Positions 31,046-40,055 of a DNA stretch of 64,000 bases are shown piece by piece. How positions within the stretch are numbered: position 1 is the stretch's first letter; every line of letters begins with the position of its first letter. The notes under the pieces are model-generated. The model searched no databases. It was not told the origin of the DNA and worked only from the letters and a program-made list of their open reading frames with translations. The DNA lies in the NCBI RefSeq assembly GCF_029893355.1, contig NZ_JARZAI010000034.1, positions 1-64,000 of the forward strand. The letters run 5' to 3'. The DNA is from Kitasatospora sp. MAA4. GTDB taxonomy: Bacteria > Actinomycetota > Actinomycetes > Streptomycetales > Streptomycetaceae. Position numbers and translations under genes: made by a program.

Positions 31046-31912
31046 TCAGATTCGATGCGCGAAAGAGGCTGCCAAACCCATGACCACCGGCACGATCCCG
31101 ATCAGAACAAATGCCGGGAGGAAGCACAGCCCCAGCGGTGCCGTGGCCAACACCCCCGCCCTGCGCACCCGCTCACGGGCCGCACGGCCTGCCGCCGCTC
31201 GCTGAGCGACAGCCAGCCCGGCGAGTGGCACCGCCGGAGGAGCGCCACTCACGCTCGTCCGGACGAGGCAGCGGGCCAGCGGCGCGAGATCCGGGCAGTC
31301 GTCCCCGAGTCGCCCCCAGCAGAGCACCGGCGGCGCACCGAGCGAGAGTTCGGCCGACACAGCCGACAGGCGCGCACCCAGCGGGCCACCGACTGTCTGT
31401 GCAACCACCGCAGCAGCCTGGGCCGGTGAGGCGGACGAGCTCAGGCAGGCAGCCAGAAGCTCGGAGGCCAAAGGGAGTTGGGTGATCAGTCGAGCATCCT
31501 CACGCTCCCGCTGCCGAAGCGCTGCCGATGGCACAGCGGGCAACCACCGCCGCACTCCCACCGCCGTCAGCAGGCCGACCAGCAGGCCGACCGGACCGCC
31601 GATCACCACTGCTGCCAGCAGACCTGCCAGCGCTGAGAGGGCCAACTCCCTCCGCAGCCGCGGCTGCACCGACGGCACCTCGGCTTTCTGCGCCGTACCG
31701 GACCGATGCCCGGCGGACATCGGCGAGGCGCCCTGCCAGGAGGCCTCCAGGTGCGCCGCACGCCGTCGCGCCCGACGCCTGCGCAGCCACCAGCCGACCA
31801 GCGAGAACACACTCCCGCTCGCCCCGATCGCCCCCGCAAGTTCGAGGAGGCCCACGAGCGTTGACAGCGGCACCGCGCACGACCCGAGAGTCACCATGCT
31901 CACCCCGCTCAC
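31046..31912 (-). CDS. tadC: type II secretion F-family protein (TadC)
   Basis: This 288-residue inner-membrane platform protein has hydrophobic segments near the N-terminus, in the middle (ALAGLLAAVVIGGPVGLLVGLLTAVGV) and at the C-terminus (VLATAPLGLCFLPAFVLIGIVPVVMGLA). Between them is the T2SSF-type helical domain LPLASELLAACLSSSASPAQAAAVVA. The GTG start was chosen because it overlaps the tadB stop as GTGA and has GGAGG seven bases upstream. It forms the Tad platform with TadB and energises pilus extrusion with TadA. Confidence 0.85.
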   Translation of the reverse strand: MSGVSMVTLGSCAVPLSTLVGLLELAGAIGASGSVFSLVGWWLRRRRARRRAAHLEASWQGASPMSAGHRSGTAQKAEVPSVQPRLRRELALSALAGLLAAVVIGGPVGLLVGLLTAVGVRRWLPAVPSAALRQREREDARLITQLPLASELLAACLSSSASPAQAAAVVAQTVGGPLGARLSAVSAELSLGAPPVLCWGRLGDDCPDLAPLARCLVRTSVSGAPPAVPLAGLAVAQRAAAGRAARERVRRAGVLATAPLGLCFLPAFVLIGIVPVVMGLAASFAHRI

Positions 31913-33048
31913 CACGCCACCTCCGCCCTTGCCGCAGCGACCCGCCCGGCTCTCCCCGTCCACCAGGTGCGAGCCGTACAACGCGAGGGGCGGGCATGTC
32001 TGGCGTGCGAACTGTGCGCGGACCGCGCCGCACCGTCGCCGACTCCACCACCACGTCCAGCTCCACAGGCGGGCTCGCGGGACGCGCCCAGCTCCCCACC
32101 CTCGCCCTCACCCGCACCCGCACCCGCACCCGCGAGGTACTGGGCTCCTCGAACGATCCTCGCCGTCCAGACGAGGCCGACCGCCTCCAGCACCGCTCCG
32201 GCGCTCAGACATCCGAGCCCCAGCGGGGTGTGCAGCAGGATCGTCACCGGATGCGCGCCGAGGGCACCACCGAGCAGCAGCCCGAAGACCGGAAGGGCTG
32301 CCAGGAGACCTGCGGTCGTCCGGGGGCCCGCCAACTCGCCCCGGATCTCGTCCTCCAGCGCACGCTCGGCACGCAGTGCCTCCGCCACCCGATCGAGTCC
32401 GGTCGCCAGGCCGGTACCGCTGTCCGCGGTGACCTGCCAGCAGGCTGCGATCGCGGCCGCACCGCCACCGCCGGGGAGTTGGGCCAGCCAGCGGAAGGCC
32501 GCCGGCACGTCAGCTCCGTAGCGACCGGCCGCCAGGCGGACGACGGCCTCCTCGCCGAGGCGGCTGTCCAGGCCCCCGGACGACCGGCCGCGGCCCGCGA
32601 TCGAATCCAGGGCCTGGTCCGGGGTGGCACCGCTGCGCAACTCCCCTGCCAGTGCCGCACAGAGCTCGGTGATCGCCACTGCTCTGCTCCGGGCTTCGCG
32701 AGCGACTCGCCGCCGCGCCCGGTACCCGTGCAGGGGGAACACCAGAAGCACCGCGGCGAGCGCCGGAACCGGCGAACCCCACAACTGCCACAGGGCCAAC
32801 CCCACGGGAATCCAAGCGAGTTCCACCACCACCCAGCGGGGGCGCCGAGCCCCCGGCGGGTGGACCGGACGGCCCAGCCCATGGACCCTCCCGCGCCCTT
32901 CGGTGTCACTGTGCGCAGCGCCGGCGCCCACCAGGACGGCCCGCGAGCGCCGCCGTCCGCGCGCACGGCCGTTCAGGCAGGCCCAGGCCGACAAGGCCGC
33001 CGAGCAGAGCAGCAGGATCAGTGCCACCTGCACGGCGCGGCCGCTCAT
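31909..33048 (-). CDS. tadB: type II secretion F-family protein (TadB)
   Basis: This 379-residue platform protein has N-terminal helix VQVALILLLCSAALSAWACL, a second pair around residues 75-110, the cytoplasmic T2SSF domain AVAITELCAALAGELRSGATPDQAL, and further C-terminal hydrophobic stretches (GLLAALPVFGLLLGGALG). About 60 residues of Gly/Ala/Arg-rich low complexity follow the last helix and are probably not conserved. The ATG at MSGRAVQ overlaps the tadA stop (ATGA). Confidence 0.85.
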   Translation of the reverse strand: MSGRAVQVALILLLCSAALSAWACLNGRARGRRRSRAVLVGAGAAHSDTEGRGRVHGLGRPVHPPGARRPRWVVVELAWIPVGLALWQLWGSPVPALAAVLLVFPLHGYRARRRVAREARSRAVAITELCAALAGELRSGATPDQALDSIAGRGRSSGGLDSRLGEEAVVRLAAGRYGADVPAAFRWLAQLPGGGGAAAIAACWQVTADSGTGLATGLDRVAEALRAERALEDEIRGELAGPRTTAGLLAALPVFGLLLGGALGAHPVTILLHTPLGLGCLSAGAVLEAVGLVWTARIVRGAQYLAGAGAGAGEGEGGELGASREPACGAGRGGGVGDGAARSAHSSHARHARPSRCTARTWWTGRAGRVAAARAEVAW

Positions 33049-34382
33049 CCGATCCCCCAACCCACCGGAACCCCGCGGGCGGCGCAGAGCCGCTCCAGGC
33101 GCTTCCAACCGGGCCCACGGGAGACCGTGCCGTCCGGGGTGAAGAGCACGGCGGGCACGGTGACCGCCAACCCGGACTCGTCGCCCACCAGCGTGTGCAC
33201 CTCTGCGACCCGGCGCAGGCCGGTTCTCGGCTCACGGACCAGATGGATCACCAGATCGAGCGCCGCTCGCACCTGGCTGTGCAGGGCGAGCCGCTCCAGA
33301 CCCGCCATCGACCCCAACGCCTCCAGCCGGGCCGGCACATCGGCCGCCGTGTTGGCGTGCACCGTGCCGCAGCCGCCTTCGTGGCCGGTGTTGAGCGCAG
33401 CGAGAAGATCGAGCACCTCGATGCCCCTGACCTCGCCGACGACCAGCCGGTCGGGCCGCATCCGCAGGGCCTGTCGGACCAAGTCCCGCAGGGTCAGCTC
33501 ACCCAGGCCCTCCTGGTTGGGCGGCCGACTCTGCAGCCGGACCACATGCGGGTGCGCGGGTTGCAGCTCCGCTGAGTCCTCGGCGATGACGATCCGCTCC
33601 CCCGGGCCGACCAGCCCCAGCAGCGCGGACAGCAACGTGGTCTTGCCACTCCCGGTGCCGCCGCTGATCAGCAGCGAGAGCCGGGCTCGCAGGATGCCGT
33701 GCAGGAGCTCCGCGCCCGCCTCGGACAGGGCCTCGGCGGCCACCAACTCGTCCAGGGTGAACGGCCGCGGCCGGCAGATGCGCAGCGAGATGTGGGTGCA
33801 GCCGGTGGCGATCGGCGGCAGGACGGCGTGCAGGCGCGTCCCGTCGGGGAGCCGGGCATCGACCCACGGCCTGGCGTCGTCGAGCCGCCGGCCTGCGGCG
33901 GTGGCCAGCCGGTGGGCGAGGTGGCGGACGGCCTCGGCGTCCGGAAAGCTGATTCCAGGCTCTCGACTCAACCCGCCGCCGCGGTCCACCCAGACCTCGT
34001 CCGGGCCGTTGACCAGCACATCCGTCACGTCCGGTGCGGAGAGCAGGTGGTCGAGCGGGCCGGCCCCGACCAGCTCGGAGCGCAGGGTGCGCACGGTGTT
34101 CAGCACATCGTCGTCGCCCAACGGGGGCTGCGCGGCCCGCAGCGCGGCGGCGACGGAACCGCTCGTCGGCGCCACACCGGCCTCGGCCAGCCGCAGCCGC
34201 ACCGCGTCGATCAGGTCAGCGGTCCGCTCCGAGTCCTGTCCCCGGCCGGGGCCCACGCCGGCGCCGAGTCCGGACCGACGCCGCGGCGGCGGGGTGGGCC
34301 CCGGCCGGGCGTGGTTGGGCCTGGCCTGCCAGGGGATGTGACGCTCCGAAGGATGCCGGGTGAAGTGCATGCGGTTCCTCAT
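33045..34382 (-). CDS. tadA: Tad secretion ATPase (TadA/CpaF type)
   Basis: This 445-residue hexameric ATPase drives Flp pilus assembly. The Walker A is LLISGGTGSGKTTLLSALLG. The Asp box and Walker B region read RIVIAEDSAELQ and DRLVVGEVRGIEVLDLLAALNTGHEGG, with the His box in CGTVHANTAADV. The N-terminal domain VTDVLVNGPDEVWVDRGGG is the CpaF signature. It overlaps ssd by four bases upstream and tadB by four downstream, so the three are translationally coupled. Confidence 0.92.
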   Translation of the reverse strand: MRNRMHFTRHPSERHIPWQARPNHARPGPTPPPRRRSGLGAGVGPGRGQDSERTADLIDAVRLRLAEAGVAPTSGSVAAALRAAQPPLGDDDVLNTVRTLRSELVGAGPLDHLLSAPDVTDVLVNGPDEVWVDRGGGLSREPGISFPDAEAVRHLAHRLATAAGRRLDDARPWVDARLPDGTRLHAVLPPIATGCTHISLRICRPRPFTLDELVAAEALSEAGAELLHGILRARLSLLISGGTGSGKTTLLSALLGLVGPGERIVIAEDSAELQPAHPHVVRLQSRPPNQEGLGELTLRDLVRQALRMRPDRLVVGEVRGIEVLDLLAALNTGHEGGCGTVHANTAADVPARLEALGSMAGLERLALHSQVRAALDLVIHLVREPRTGLRRVAEVHTLVGDESGLAVTVPAVLFTPDGTVSRGPGWKRLERLCAARGVPVGWGIG

Positions 34383-35497
34383 GAGGTGGTTCCTCCTTCG
34401 ATGACGGCGGGCGGCATGACTTCGTCGAGATAGGCGGCGCAGAACCGGGCGAGCGGGCCTCGCGAGCGCAGGCCGGGCGGCATACCGCGCTCGACGTCGA
34501 CCGTCAGGCCCGGCTCGTGGACGAGTTCGCCGGCCAACCGCAGCCCGACGCCCCGGGCGACCTCCTCGCTGCGGAGCCCCACCGGGCCCGGCAGACGGAC
34601 CACCGCGCGCAGGTCGGTCAGTCGCATCCTGGCCGCCGCCGTGACGCGGCCGGCCGCGGCCATCGCCCGCAGCTCCGCCGGGATCACCAGCAGCCCGGTA
34701 TCGGCCTGCTCCAGCGCCTGTGAGGCGGCGGCATCGAGATGTCTGGGCAGGTCGAGCACCACGAGCCCACCACGGCGGCGGGCGGCCGCCAGCACGCTGC
34801 GCATGGCTTCGGCCGGGATCACCAGCGAGTCGCTCCTGTCCCAGGAGAGTGCGGTGAGGCTGTGCAGCACCGGGAGAGCCTTGGCCAGCTCGCTCCCACT
34901 CACCCGGCCGCGGGAGCCGGCGAGATCCGGCCAGCGCAGGCCCGCCACCTGCTCGCCGCCCAGCATCACGTCCAGCCCGCCGCCCAACGGGTCGGCGTCG
35001 ATCAGCATGGTCCGGTGGCCGGCCCGGGCCCCGGTGACGGCCAGCGCGCAGGCGAGCGTCGAGGCTCCGGCGCCGCCCCGACCACCCAGGACGGCCACCG
35101 TCATCGCCGGAGGGCCGACGCCCTCCATCGCGTCGGCGATCCGGTCGAGCAGCCAGGCCTGCGCATCGGGCAGGAACAGCACCTGCTCGGCGCCGAGTTG
35201 GATCCCCCGGACCCAGATCTCGCAGTCGTCGAGATCCAGGCCGAGCAGCAGGACCCCCGCGCGCCGGGCGAGTCCGCTGCAGCGCTCGGACAGGTCGTCG
35301 CCGACGAGGACGAGCGGAGCGCTCTCCCACAGGCGGCGTGGCGGCGGCGCGCCGGAGAGCTGCGGCTCCGTTCCGGCTGCCGCGCAGAGGCGGAGCAGAT
35401 GTTCGGCCAGCGCTTCGTCCCGGGTGACGATGAGCGGCCCGCCGGGCTCGAAGTCGTCCGGCGCGGGACCGTACTGGCTGGCGATCGATGTGGGCAC
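34379..35497 (-). CDS. ssd: septum-site-determining-like protein Ssd / TadZ-CpaE type
   Basis: The 372-residue protein has an N-terminal receiver-like region (LIVTRDEALAEHLLRLCAAAG to CEIWVRGIQLGAEQVLFLPDAQAWLLDRI). A MinD/ParA-like ATPase domain follows with deviant Walker A VAVLGGRGGAGASTLACALA, where the usual Lys residues are replaced, and LIDADPLGGGLDVMLGGE. This is the architecture of mycobacterial Ssd and of TadZ/CpaE proteins that position the Tad machine. GTG follows GGGAGG at five bases, giving a clear start; the longer frame upstream is spurious. It is the first gene of the operon. Confidence 0.87.
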   Translation of the reverse strand: MPTSIASQYGPAPDDFEPGGPLIVTRDEALAEHLLRLCAAAGTEPQLSGAPPPRRLWESAPLVLVGDDLSERCSGLARRAGVLLLGLDLDDCEIWVRGIQLGAEQVLFLPDAQAWLLDRIADAMEGVGPPAMTVAVLGGRGGAGASTLACALAVTGARAGHRTMLIDADPLGGGLDVMLGGEQVAGLRWPDLAGSRGRVSGSELAKALPVLHSLTALSWDRSDSLVIPAEAMRSVLAAARRRGGLVVLDLPRHLDAAASQALEQADTGLLVIPAELRAMAAAGRVTAAARMRLTDLRAVVRLPGPVGLRSEEVARGVGLRLAGELVHEPGLTVDVERGMPPGLRSRGPLARFCAAYLDEVMPPAVIEGGTTS

Positions 35498-35743
35498 GGC
35501 TGCCTCCCGGGACGGGATGGCCACCGAGCTGCTGCGATCCGCGCACCGCCGCCTCGCCGAAGACGGCGTGGCGGGGGGCGGGTCGGCGCAGACGGCGGCA
35601 CAAGGGGATCGACGAGGACGCGACCTCGGCCATGCGCCCCGGCGCCGGCGGGCGAACCACTCCCCGTCGGACCGGGCCACGGCCTCGGCTTGGCCCTCAC
35701 AGTGCCGCCCCACCCGGGACCCGTCAGCCCCCCTTCTAAAACC

Positions 35744-35770
35744 TGTGGATAACCACGGGGGTGTGGACAA
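35744..35770 (-). promoter_or_regulatory. pair of perfect DnaA boxes
   Basis: Positions 35744-35752 and 35762-35770 read on the minus strand as TTATCCACA and TTGTCCACA. The first is the classical E. coli R-box, the second the preferred Streptomyces DnaA box. Same orientation, 18 bases centre to centre. They lie upstream of the tad operon; DnaA binding could regulate it or titrate DnaA. Confidence 0.6.
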
Positions 35771-35991
35771 CCGCCGTCACCCGAAGGCACCCGTTTCACT
35801 CCTGCGGGAGGCCTGCGAGCATCGCTTTGACAGCCCTCGACGCATGTCGGCAACACTACGCATTCGACTACTCGGAGTAATCAACGAAGGGGGCAGTCCT
35901 GCCCGGCGCCTTCGCTCGAAATCTCGCCCCGCGAGCCCCTGACCATCACCGGCCGACACCGCAGACCCTTGGAAAATGGGCCTGGACATGC

Positions 35992-36026
35992 GACGACCCC
36001 CGCCGGGGGGGAGAGCGGGGGTCGTC
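35992..36026. terminator. GC-rich hairpin in the tad/HAD intergenic region
   Basis: GACGACCCCCGC (35992-36003) pairs perfectly with 36015-36026 over an 11-base loop, a 12-bp stem. It resembles a factor-independent terminator, yet no gene ends nearby on either strand, so it may belong to an unrecognised small transcript or be an mRNA leader structure. Confidence 0.5.
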
Positions 36027-36190
36027 TATCCACGGTCCGACTCGGGGGGGAGGAGCCGGACCGGGTTAGCACGGTCGCGAACGATCCGTGACTTCCATGG
36101 TGTACCCGAGCGGCCAGAAACACAAACCCACACACCCCCCAGTCCACCGAATGGCGGCCCCGCAGAGGCGGCCATCTATCCTCGGTTCCT

Positions 36191-37192
36191 GTGGACACCA
36201 GCGAGAACGCCGACATCGCCGACGATGGCGACAGCTCCGGACCGGACGCCGCACAGCAGGGCGCAGCGACCCTCGACCGGGACGCCCCGCACCCTCCCGA
36301 GCGGAGCACCACCGCACCCGCCACCACCGCACCCGCACCCACCGACCTCGACACCGTCGACCGGCTGATCGGCGTGCGCCCGTTCGCGGCGCCGGCCCGG
36401 ACGGCGGCCTTCTTCGACCTCGACAAGACGATCATCGCGAAGTCGAGCGCCCTCGCCTTCAGTCGCCCGTTCTACCAGGGCGGCCTGATCAACCGTCGGG
36501 CCGTACTCAAGAGCGCCTACGCCCAGTTCGTCTTCCTGGTCGGCGGTGCGGACCACGACCAGATGGAGAAGATGCGGCAGTACCTCTCCACGCTGACCCG
36601 CGGCTGGAACGTCCAGCAGGTGCGCGAGATCGTCGCCGAGACCCTGCACGGTCTGATCGATCCGCTCATCTACGAGGAGGCCGCCTCGCTGATCGAGCAG
36701 CACCACGCGGCGGGACGCGACGTGGTGATCGTCAGCAGCTCCGGATCCGAGGTGGTCGAGCCGATCGGTGCAATGCTCGGCGCCGATCGGGTGATCGCCA
36801 CCCGGCTGAAGGTCGAGGACGGTCGCTACACCGGCGAGATCGAGTACTACGCCTACGCGGAGAACAAGGCGGCCGCGATCCGCGAGCTGGCCGAGCGCGT
36901 GGGCTACGACCTGGCCGAGTGCTACGCGTACAGCGACTCCATCACCGACCTGCCGCTGCTCGAAGCCGTCGGCAGGCCCTCGGCGGTCAACCCCGACCGG
37001 AGCCTGCGCAAGGAGGCGGCGGCCCGCGAGTGGCCGATCCTGGTCTTCGACCGGCCGATCGAACTTCACCGCAGGCTTCCCGAGTTCAGGGCGCCCAGTC
37101 GAACAGTGGTCGCAGCGGTCGCGATCGGAACAGCGGTCATGACAGCCGGTTTGGTCTGGCAGCTGGCCAAGCGCAAGCAGCCCGTGGTCTGA
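36191..37192 (+). CDS. HAD-IB family phosphatase-like protein with C-terminal membrane anchor
   Basis: The 333-residue protein starts with about 55 disordered residues. A HAD hydrolase domain follows with motif I FFDLDKTII (nucleophile and acid Asp), motif II VVIVSSSGSEVV, motif III Lys in NKAAAIRELAER, and motif IV YAYSDSITDLPLLE. This is the SerB/HAD-IB subgroup. A C-terminal hydrophobic helix TVVAAVAIGTAVMTAGLVWQLAKRK anchors it. In Streptomyces relatives are labelled inhibition of morphological differentiation proteins, but the substrate is unknown. The start GTG is the first plausible one; no strong ribosome-binding site is visible. Confidence 0.82.
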   Translation: MDTSENADIADDGDSSGPDAAQQGAATLDRDAPHPPERSTTAPATTAPAPTDLDTVDRLIGVRPFAAPARTAAFFDLDKTIIAKSSALAFSRPFYQGGLINRRAVLKSAYAQFVFLVGGADHDQMEKMRQYLSTLTRGWNVQQVREIVAETLHGLIDPLIYEEAASLIEQHHAAGRDVVIVSSSGSEVVEPIGAMLGADRVIATRLKVEDGRYTGEIEYYAYAENKAAAIRELAERVGYDLAECYAYSDSITDLPLLEAVGRPSAVNPDRSLRKEAAAREWPILVFDRPIELHRRLPEFRAPSRTVVAAVAIGTAVMTAGLVWQLAKRKQPVV

Positions 37193-37586
37193 GCGGCGGC
37201 CGACCAGGAATCGGACAAAAGGTAAAGAATTCGCCCTTCGAGTTCCTTTTCACCCCAATCCGAGATACAAAGGACTCACGGCCCGCGAGACCCGGAAGGA
37301 CCCGAAGAGGTCAGACCGACACCGCAGTTCAGGCCCACGGACCGCGTACAGCTTCTGAGCACCCACGTGCAGCCGACCCGCAAATCGGGCCGCCGCACCA
37401 GGCGAACGGGCAGGATCCCCGCCTGATGGGCACTTCCGGTGCACGCATGGTCACCCGGAACGCTGTACCAGCGGCGACACCAGCAGTCAGGGTGTCGCCG
37501 CAACTCTGTGCCCGGACGGCTCCGGACGGGTCCGGACCGCAACTCCGCACCCGGACGCCCGCGGTGGGGCGCCCGGGCCCGGCGGC
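37193..37586. other. 394-bp gap between convergent genes
   Basis: No gene is supportable here. The first third is less GC-rich than its neighbours (AAAAGGTAAAGAATTCGCC). The last third holds overlapping GC-rich inverted repeats around 37500-37560 (CCGGACGGCTCCGGACGGGTCCGGA) that could end transcription from both sides. Confidence 0.5.
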
Positions 37587-38498
37587 TCAGACCATGCCGC
37601 GCTGCATCGCCTCGCAGACCGCCGTGCTCTCCCGCACTCCGAGCCGCAGCGCCAGCCCGCAGTGGGCGATCCAGCGGGCCAGACCCTCCGGAGTGCCGGT
37701 CAGATAGCCCGCCAGTGCCTGCCGGTACGCGGCCGTCCCGAGCTCGACGAGCCCGACCTCGGCCGGGCAGATCGCCTTCGGGTCCAAACCCTCGGCGATC
37801 AGCACGATCCGCTGCGCGGCCCGTGCGACGAGACCGTTGTGCGTGGCGAACGGACGAAGGGCCAGCAACTCCCCGTGCACCACCGCGGCCACCACCAGCG
37901 CCGGGGCGCCACCGACCGCGGACGAGGTCCGCGCCGCGAGCAGCTGCGCGAGCTGGTCGAGCCGGGCCGCCGCCTCGTCGGACGAGGGAGCGGCGGGCAG
38001 CACGGCGTCCGGCGCGCCGGAGATGATCGAGGCCGGTGCGGACGGCGCCGCCGCGACCCCCTCGACTGCCTGCAGCTCCAGCGGGAACAGCTCCTCGACG
38101 GGCTCGCCGGCCTGCCGCGGCCGCCCTGCCGCATCGCTCCCGTCGCCGGCCGCGAGGAGGTGCAGCCGCGCCAGCACCTGGAGCGGTGACGTCCGCCAGA
38201 CGCTCAGCAGCTGGCCGGCCTCGGCGGAGATCCGCAGAGCGCCGCCGACCGACCGGTCCTCCGAGCCCGCGCTGAAGTCGCTGCGCCGGCGGACCTCCTC
38301 CAACGGCCAGTCCGCCCCGTCCAGGGCGGCCGACGCCCTTGCGCCGCGCAGGGCGGCCTCGGAGGTGACCTCGGGGGCGCGACGGCGCATCACCCGGTGG
38401 CCGTACAGCCGATCGATGGCCTTGCGGACCTCGGCGACGGACTCGGGCACCCCGGGGAGCTCAGCCAGCGGGGCAAGCGGATCTGTTCCAGTGCTCAC
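37587..38498 (-). CDS. degenerate Fic-fold protein (annotated oxidoreductase in relatives)
   Basis: The 303-residue, largely helical protein contains VVAAVVHGELLALRPFATHNGLVARAAQRIVL. This aligns with the Fic active site H-P-F-x-(D/E)-G-N-G-R-x-x-R, but the catalytic His is replaced (L-R-P-F) and G-N-G-R is reduced to H-N-G-L. AMP transfer is therefore unlikely; the fold may bind a partner. Actinobacterial copies with the same loss are common and sometimes named oxidoreductase without evidence. It starts with GTG and is the only gene on this strand between the HAD gene and the CooC-like gene. Confidence 0.7.
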   Translation of the reverse strand: MSTGTDPLAPLAELPGVPESVAEVRKAIDRLYGHRVMRRRAPEVTSEAALRGARASAALDGADWPLEEVRRRSDFSAGSEDRSVGGALRISAEAGQLLSVWRTSPLQVLARLHLLAAGDGSDAAGRPRQAGEPVEELFPLELQAVEGVAAAPSAPASIISGAPDAVLPAAPSSDEAAARLDQLAQLLAARTSSAVGGAPALVVAAVVHGELLALRPFATHNGLVARAAQRIVLIAEGLDPKAICPAEVGLVELGTAAYRQALAGYLTGTPEGLARWIAHCGLALRLGVRESTAVCEAMQRGMV

Positions 38499-38694
38499 CT
38501 ACCCGAGAGTAACGACTCCTCCGCCCCGCCCTGCACAGCAACCCCGCCGTCACTCATTTGAGCCAATCGACGTTTCCCCCGGGCGTGGCGCCCTAAACCA
38601 CAGCTACCATGACCACTATCGGTGACGATAACGATTACCAACAAGCCGGTCGACGCCCGTTGAGGCGATCGGCAGAGCGAAAGCCGGGAATCAG

Positions 38695-39702
38695 ATGAAG
38701 ATCGCCTTCGTCGGCAAGGGCGGCAGCGGTAAGACGACGCTGTCGGCACTGTTCATCCGCCACCTCGCCGCCGAGGGCCGCCCGGTCATCGCGGTGGACG
38801 CCGACATCAACCAACACCTCGGCCCGGCGCTTGGGCTGACCGATGATCAGGCCGCCAACCTCCCCTCGCTCGGCGCCCGGCTGCCCGAGATCAAGGAGTA
38901 CCTGCGCGGGAGCAATCCGCGGATCGAGTCGCACGAGGCGATGATCAAGACCACGCCGCCCGGCCGGGGTTCGCGCCTGCTGCGGATCGTCGAGGAGAAC
39001 CCGGTCTACGCCTCCTGCGCGCGACCGGTCGCCCTCGACGAGGGCTCCGTACGGCTCCTGGCCACCGGCGCCTTCACCGAGGAGGATCTCGGAGTCGCCT
39101 GCTACCACTCCAAGGTCGGCGCGGTGGAGCTGCTGCTCAACCACCTGATCGACGGTCAGGACGAGTACGTGGTGACCGACATGACCGCCGGCTCGGACTC
39201 CTTCGCCTCCGGCCTCTTCACCCGGTTCGACCTGACCTTCCTGGTCGCCGAGCCGACCCGGAAGGGCGTCTCCGTCTACCGCCAGTACAAGGAGTACGCC
39301 CGGGACTTCGGCGTCGCGCTGCGGGTCATCGGCAACAAGGTGCAGGGGCCGGACGACCTGGCGTTCCTGCGCGCCGAGGTGGGTGAGGACCTGCTGGCCA
39401 CTTTCGGCCACTCGGAGTGGGTCCGTCGCCTGGAGCAGGGCGCCGAGCCGCCGCTGAGCGCGCTGGAGCCGGGCAACCGTGCGGTGCTGGCCGAGTTGAA
39501 GAGCCAGGCCGACGCCGCGTACGCCGATCGGGACGCCCACCGGTACACCCGGCAGGCCGTCCACTTCCACCTGCGCAACGCGGAGAGTTGGGGCAACGCG
39601 AAGGTCGGCGTCGACCTGGCGACCCAGGTGGACCCGGAGTTCGTCCTCGGCGAGGAGTGCGGCGCACAGGAGCGCGACGCGGCCGAGGCGGCGCACGCCT
39701 GA
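38695..39702 (+). CDS. CooC/ParA-like ATP-binding protein
   Basis: The 335-residue protein starts MKIAFVGKGGSGKTTLSALF, a deviant Walker A with both Lys residues typical of MinD/ParA/NifH-like ATPases. VIAVDADINQHLGPALG is switch I and YVVTDMTAGSDSFASGLFTRFDLTFLVAEPTRKG covers switch II. It most resembles CooC-type nickel-insertion ATPases of CO dehydrogenase, but no CODH genes lie nearby, so a different metal- or cofactor-delivery role is possible. A stem-loop terminator follows its stop. Confidence 0.8.
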   Translation: MKIAFVGKGGSGKTTLSALFIRHLAAEGRPVIAVDADINQHLGPALGLTDDQAANLPSLGARLPEIKEYLRGSNPRIESHEAMIKTTPPGRGSRLLRIVEENPVYASCARPVALDEGSVRLLATGAFTEEDLGVACYHSKVGAVELLLNHLIDGQDEYVVTDMTAGSDSFASGLFTRFDLTFLVAEPTRKGVSVYRQYKEYARDFGVALRVIGNKVQGPDDLAFLRAEVGEDLLATFGHSEWVRRLEQGAEPPLSALEPGNRAVLAELKSQADAAYADRDAHRYTRQAVHFHLRNAESWGNAKVGVDLATQVDPEFVLGEECGAQERDAAEAAHA

Positions 39703-39724
39703 GTCCCGCAGCCCACTCGGTCCT

Positions 39725-39770
39725 GAACGGCCGGCGTCCCACCCCCACCCGGGTGCGACGCCGGCCGTTC
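39725..39770 (+). terminator. terminator after the CooC-like gene
   Basis: A 14-bp perfect stem GAACGGCCGGCGTC (39725-39738 with 39757-39770) with an inner CACCC/GGGTG stem lies 23 bases after the stop codon. The rest of the gap to 40055 holds no gene and should contain the promoter of the next one. Confidence 0.75.
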
Positions 39771-40055
39771 GGCATGCACCCGCCGTCGGAGCCGTCACCT
39801 CAGCTGGGCAATCACCCGGAGGGGTGAATCTGGGCCCGAGGACTCCCGCACATTCTTACGCTATGCGAAGCTTCCATTACTCGCAGTTTACCAACTCTTG
39901 ATCAACCAGAGACTCGATGGCGCACGGGCCGCCTCCACCCGTCGGCACAGTGCCCGCGCCATCCCGCCCCACCGTCGCGACCCACGACAGCCGATCCGAT
40001 CCCTGATACCGCACCGGACTTGACTGCGTTCGTTCCCCCGGAAAGACGGGAAGCC

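Larger units (their letters stand above)
35498..36190. other. 690-bp intergenic region between tad operon and HAD phosphatase gene
   Basis: The region separates the leftward tad operon from a rightward phosphatase gene, so both promoters should lie here. It holds two DnaA boxes and a GC-rich hairpin, listed separately. No open frame within it has a recognisable product or codon bias. AATCAA/ACACTA at about 35853-35884 is a weak promoter candidate for tad that I cannot defend. Confidence 0.5.

Noticed and set aside
35820-35860. TTGACA at about 35827 on the plus strand as a promoter
   Set aside because: No acceptable -10 hexamer at 16-19 bases, and no rightward gene starts near it.
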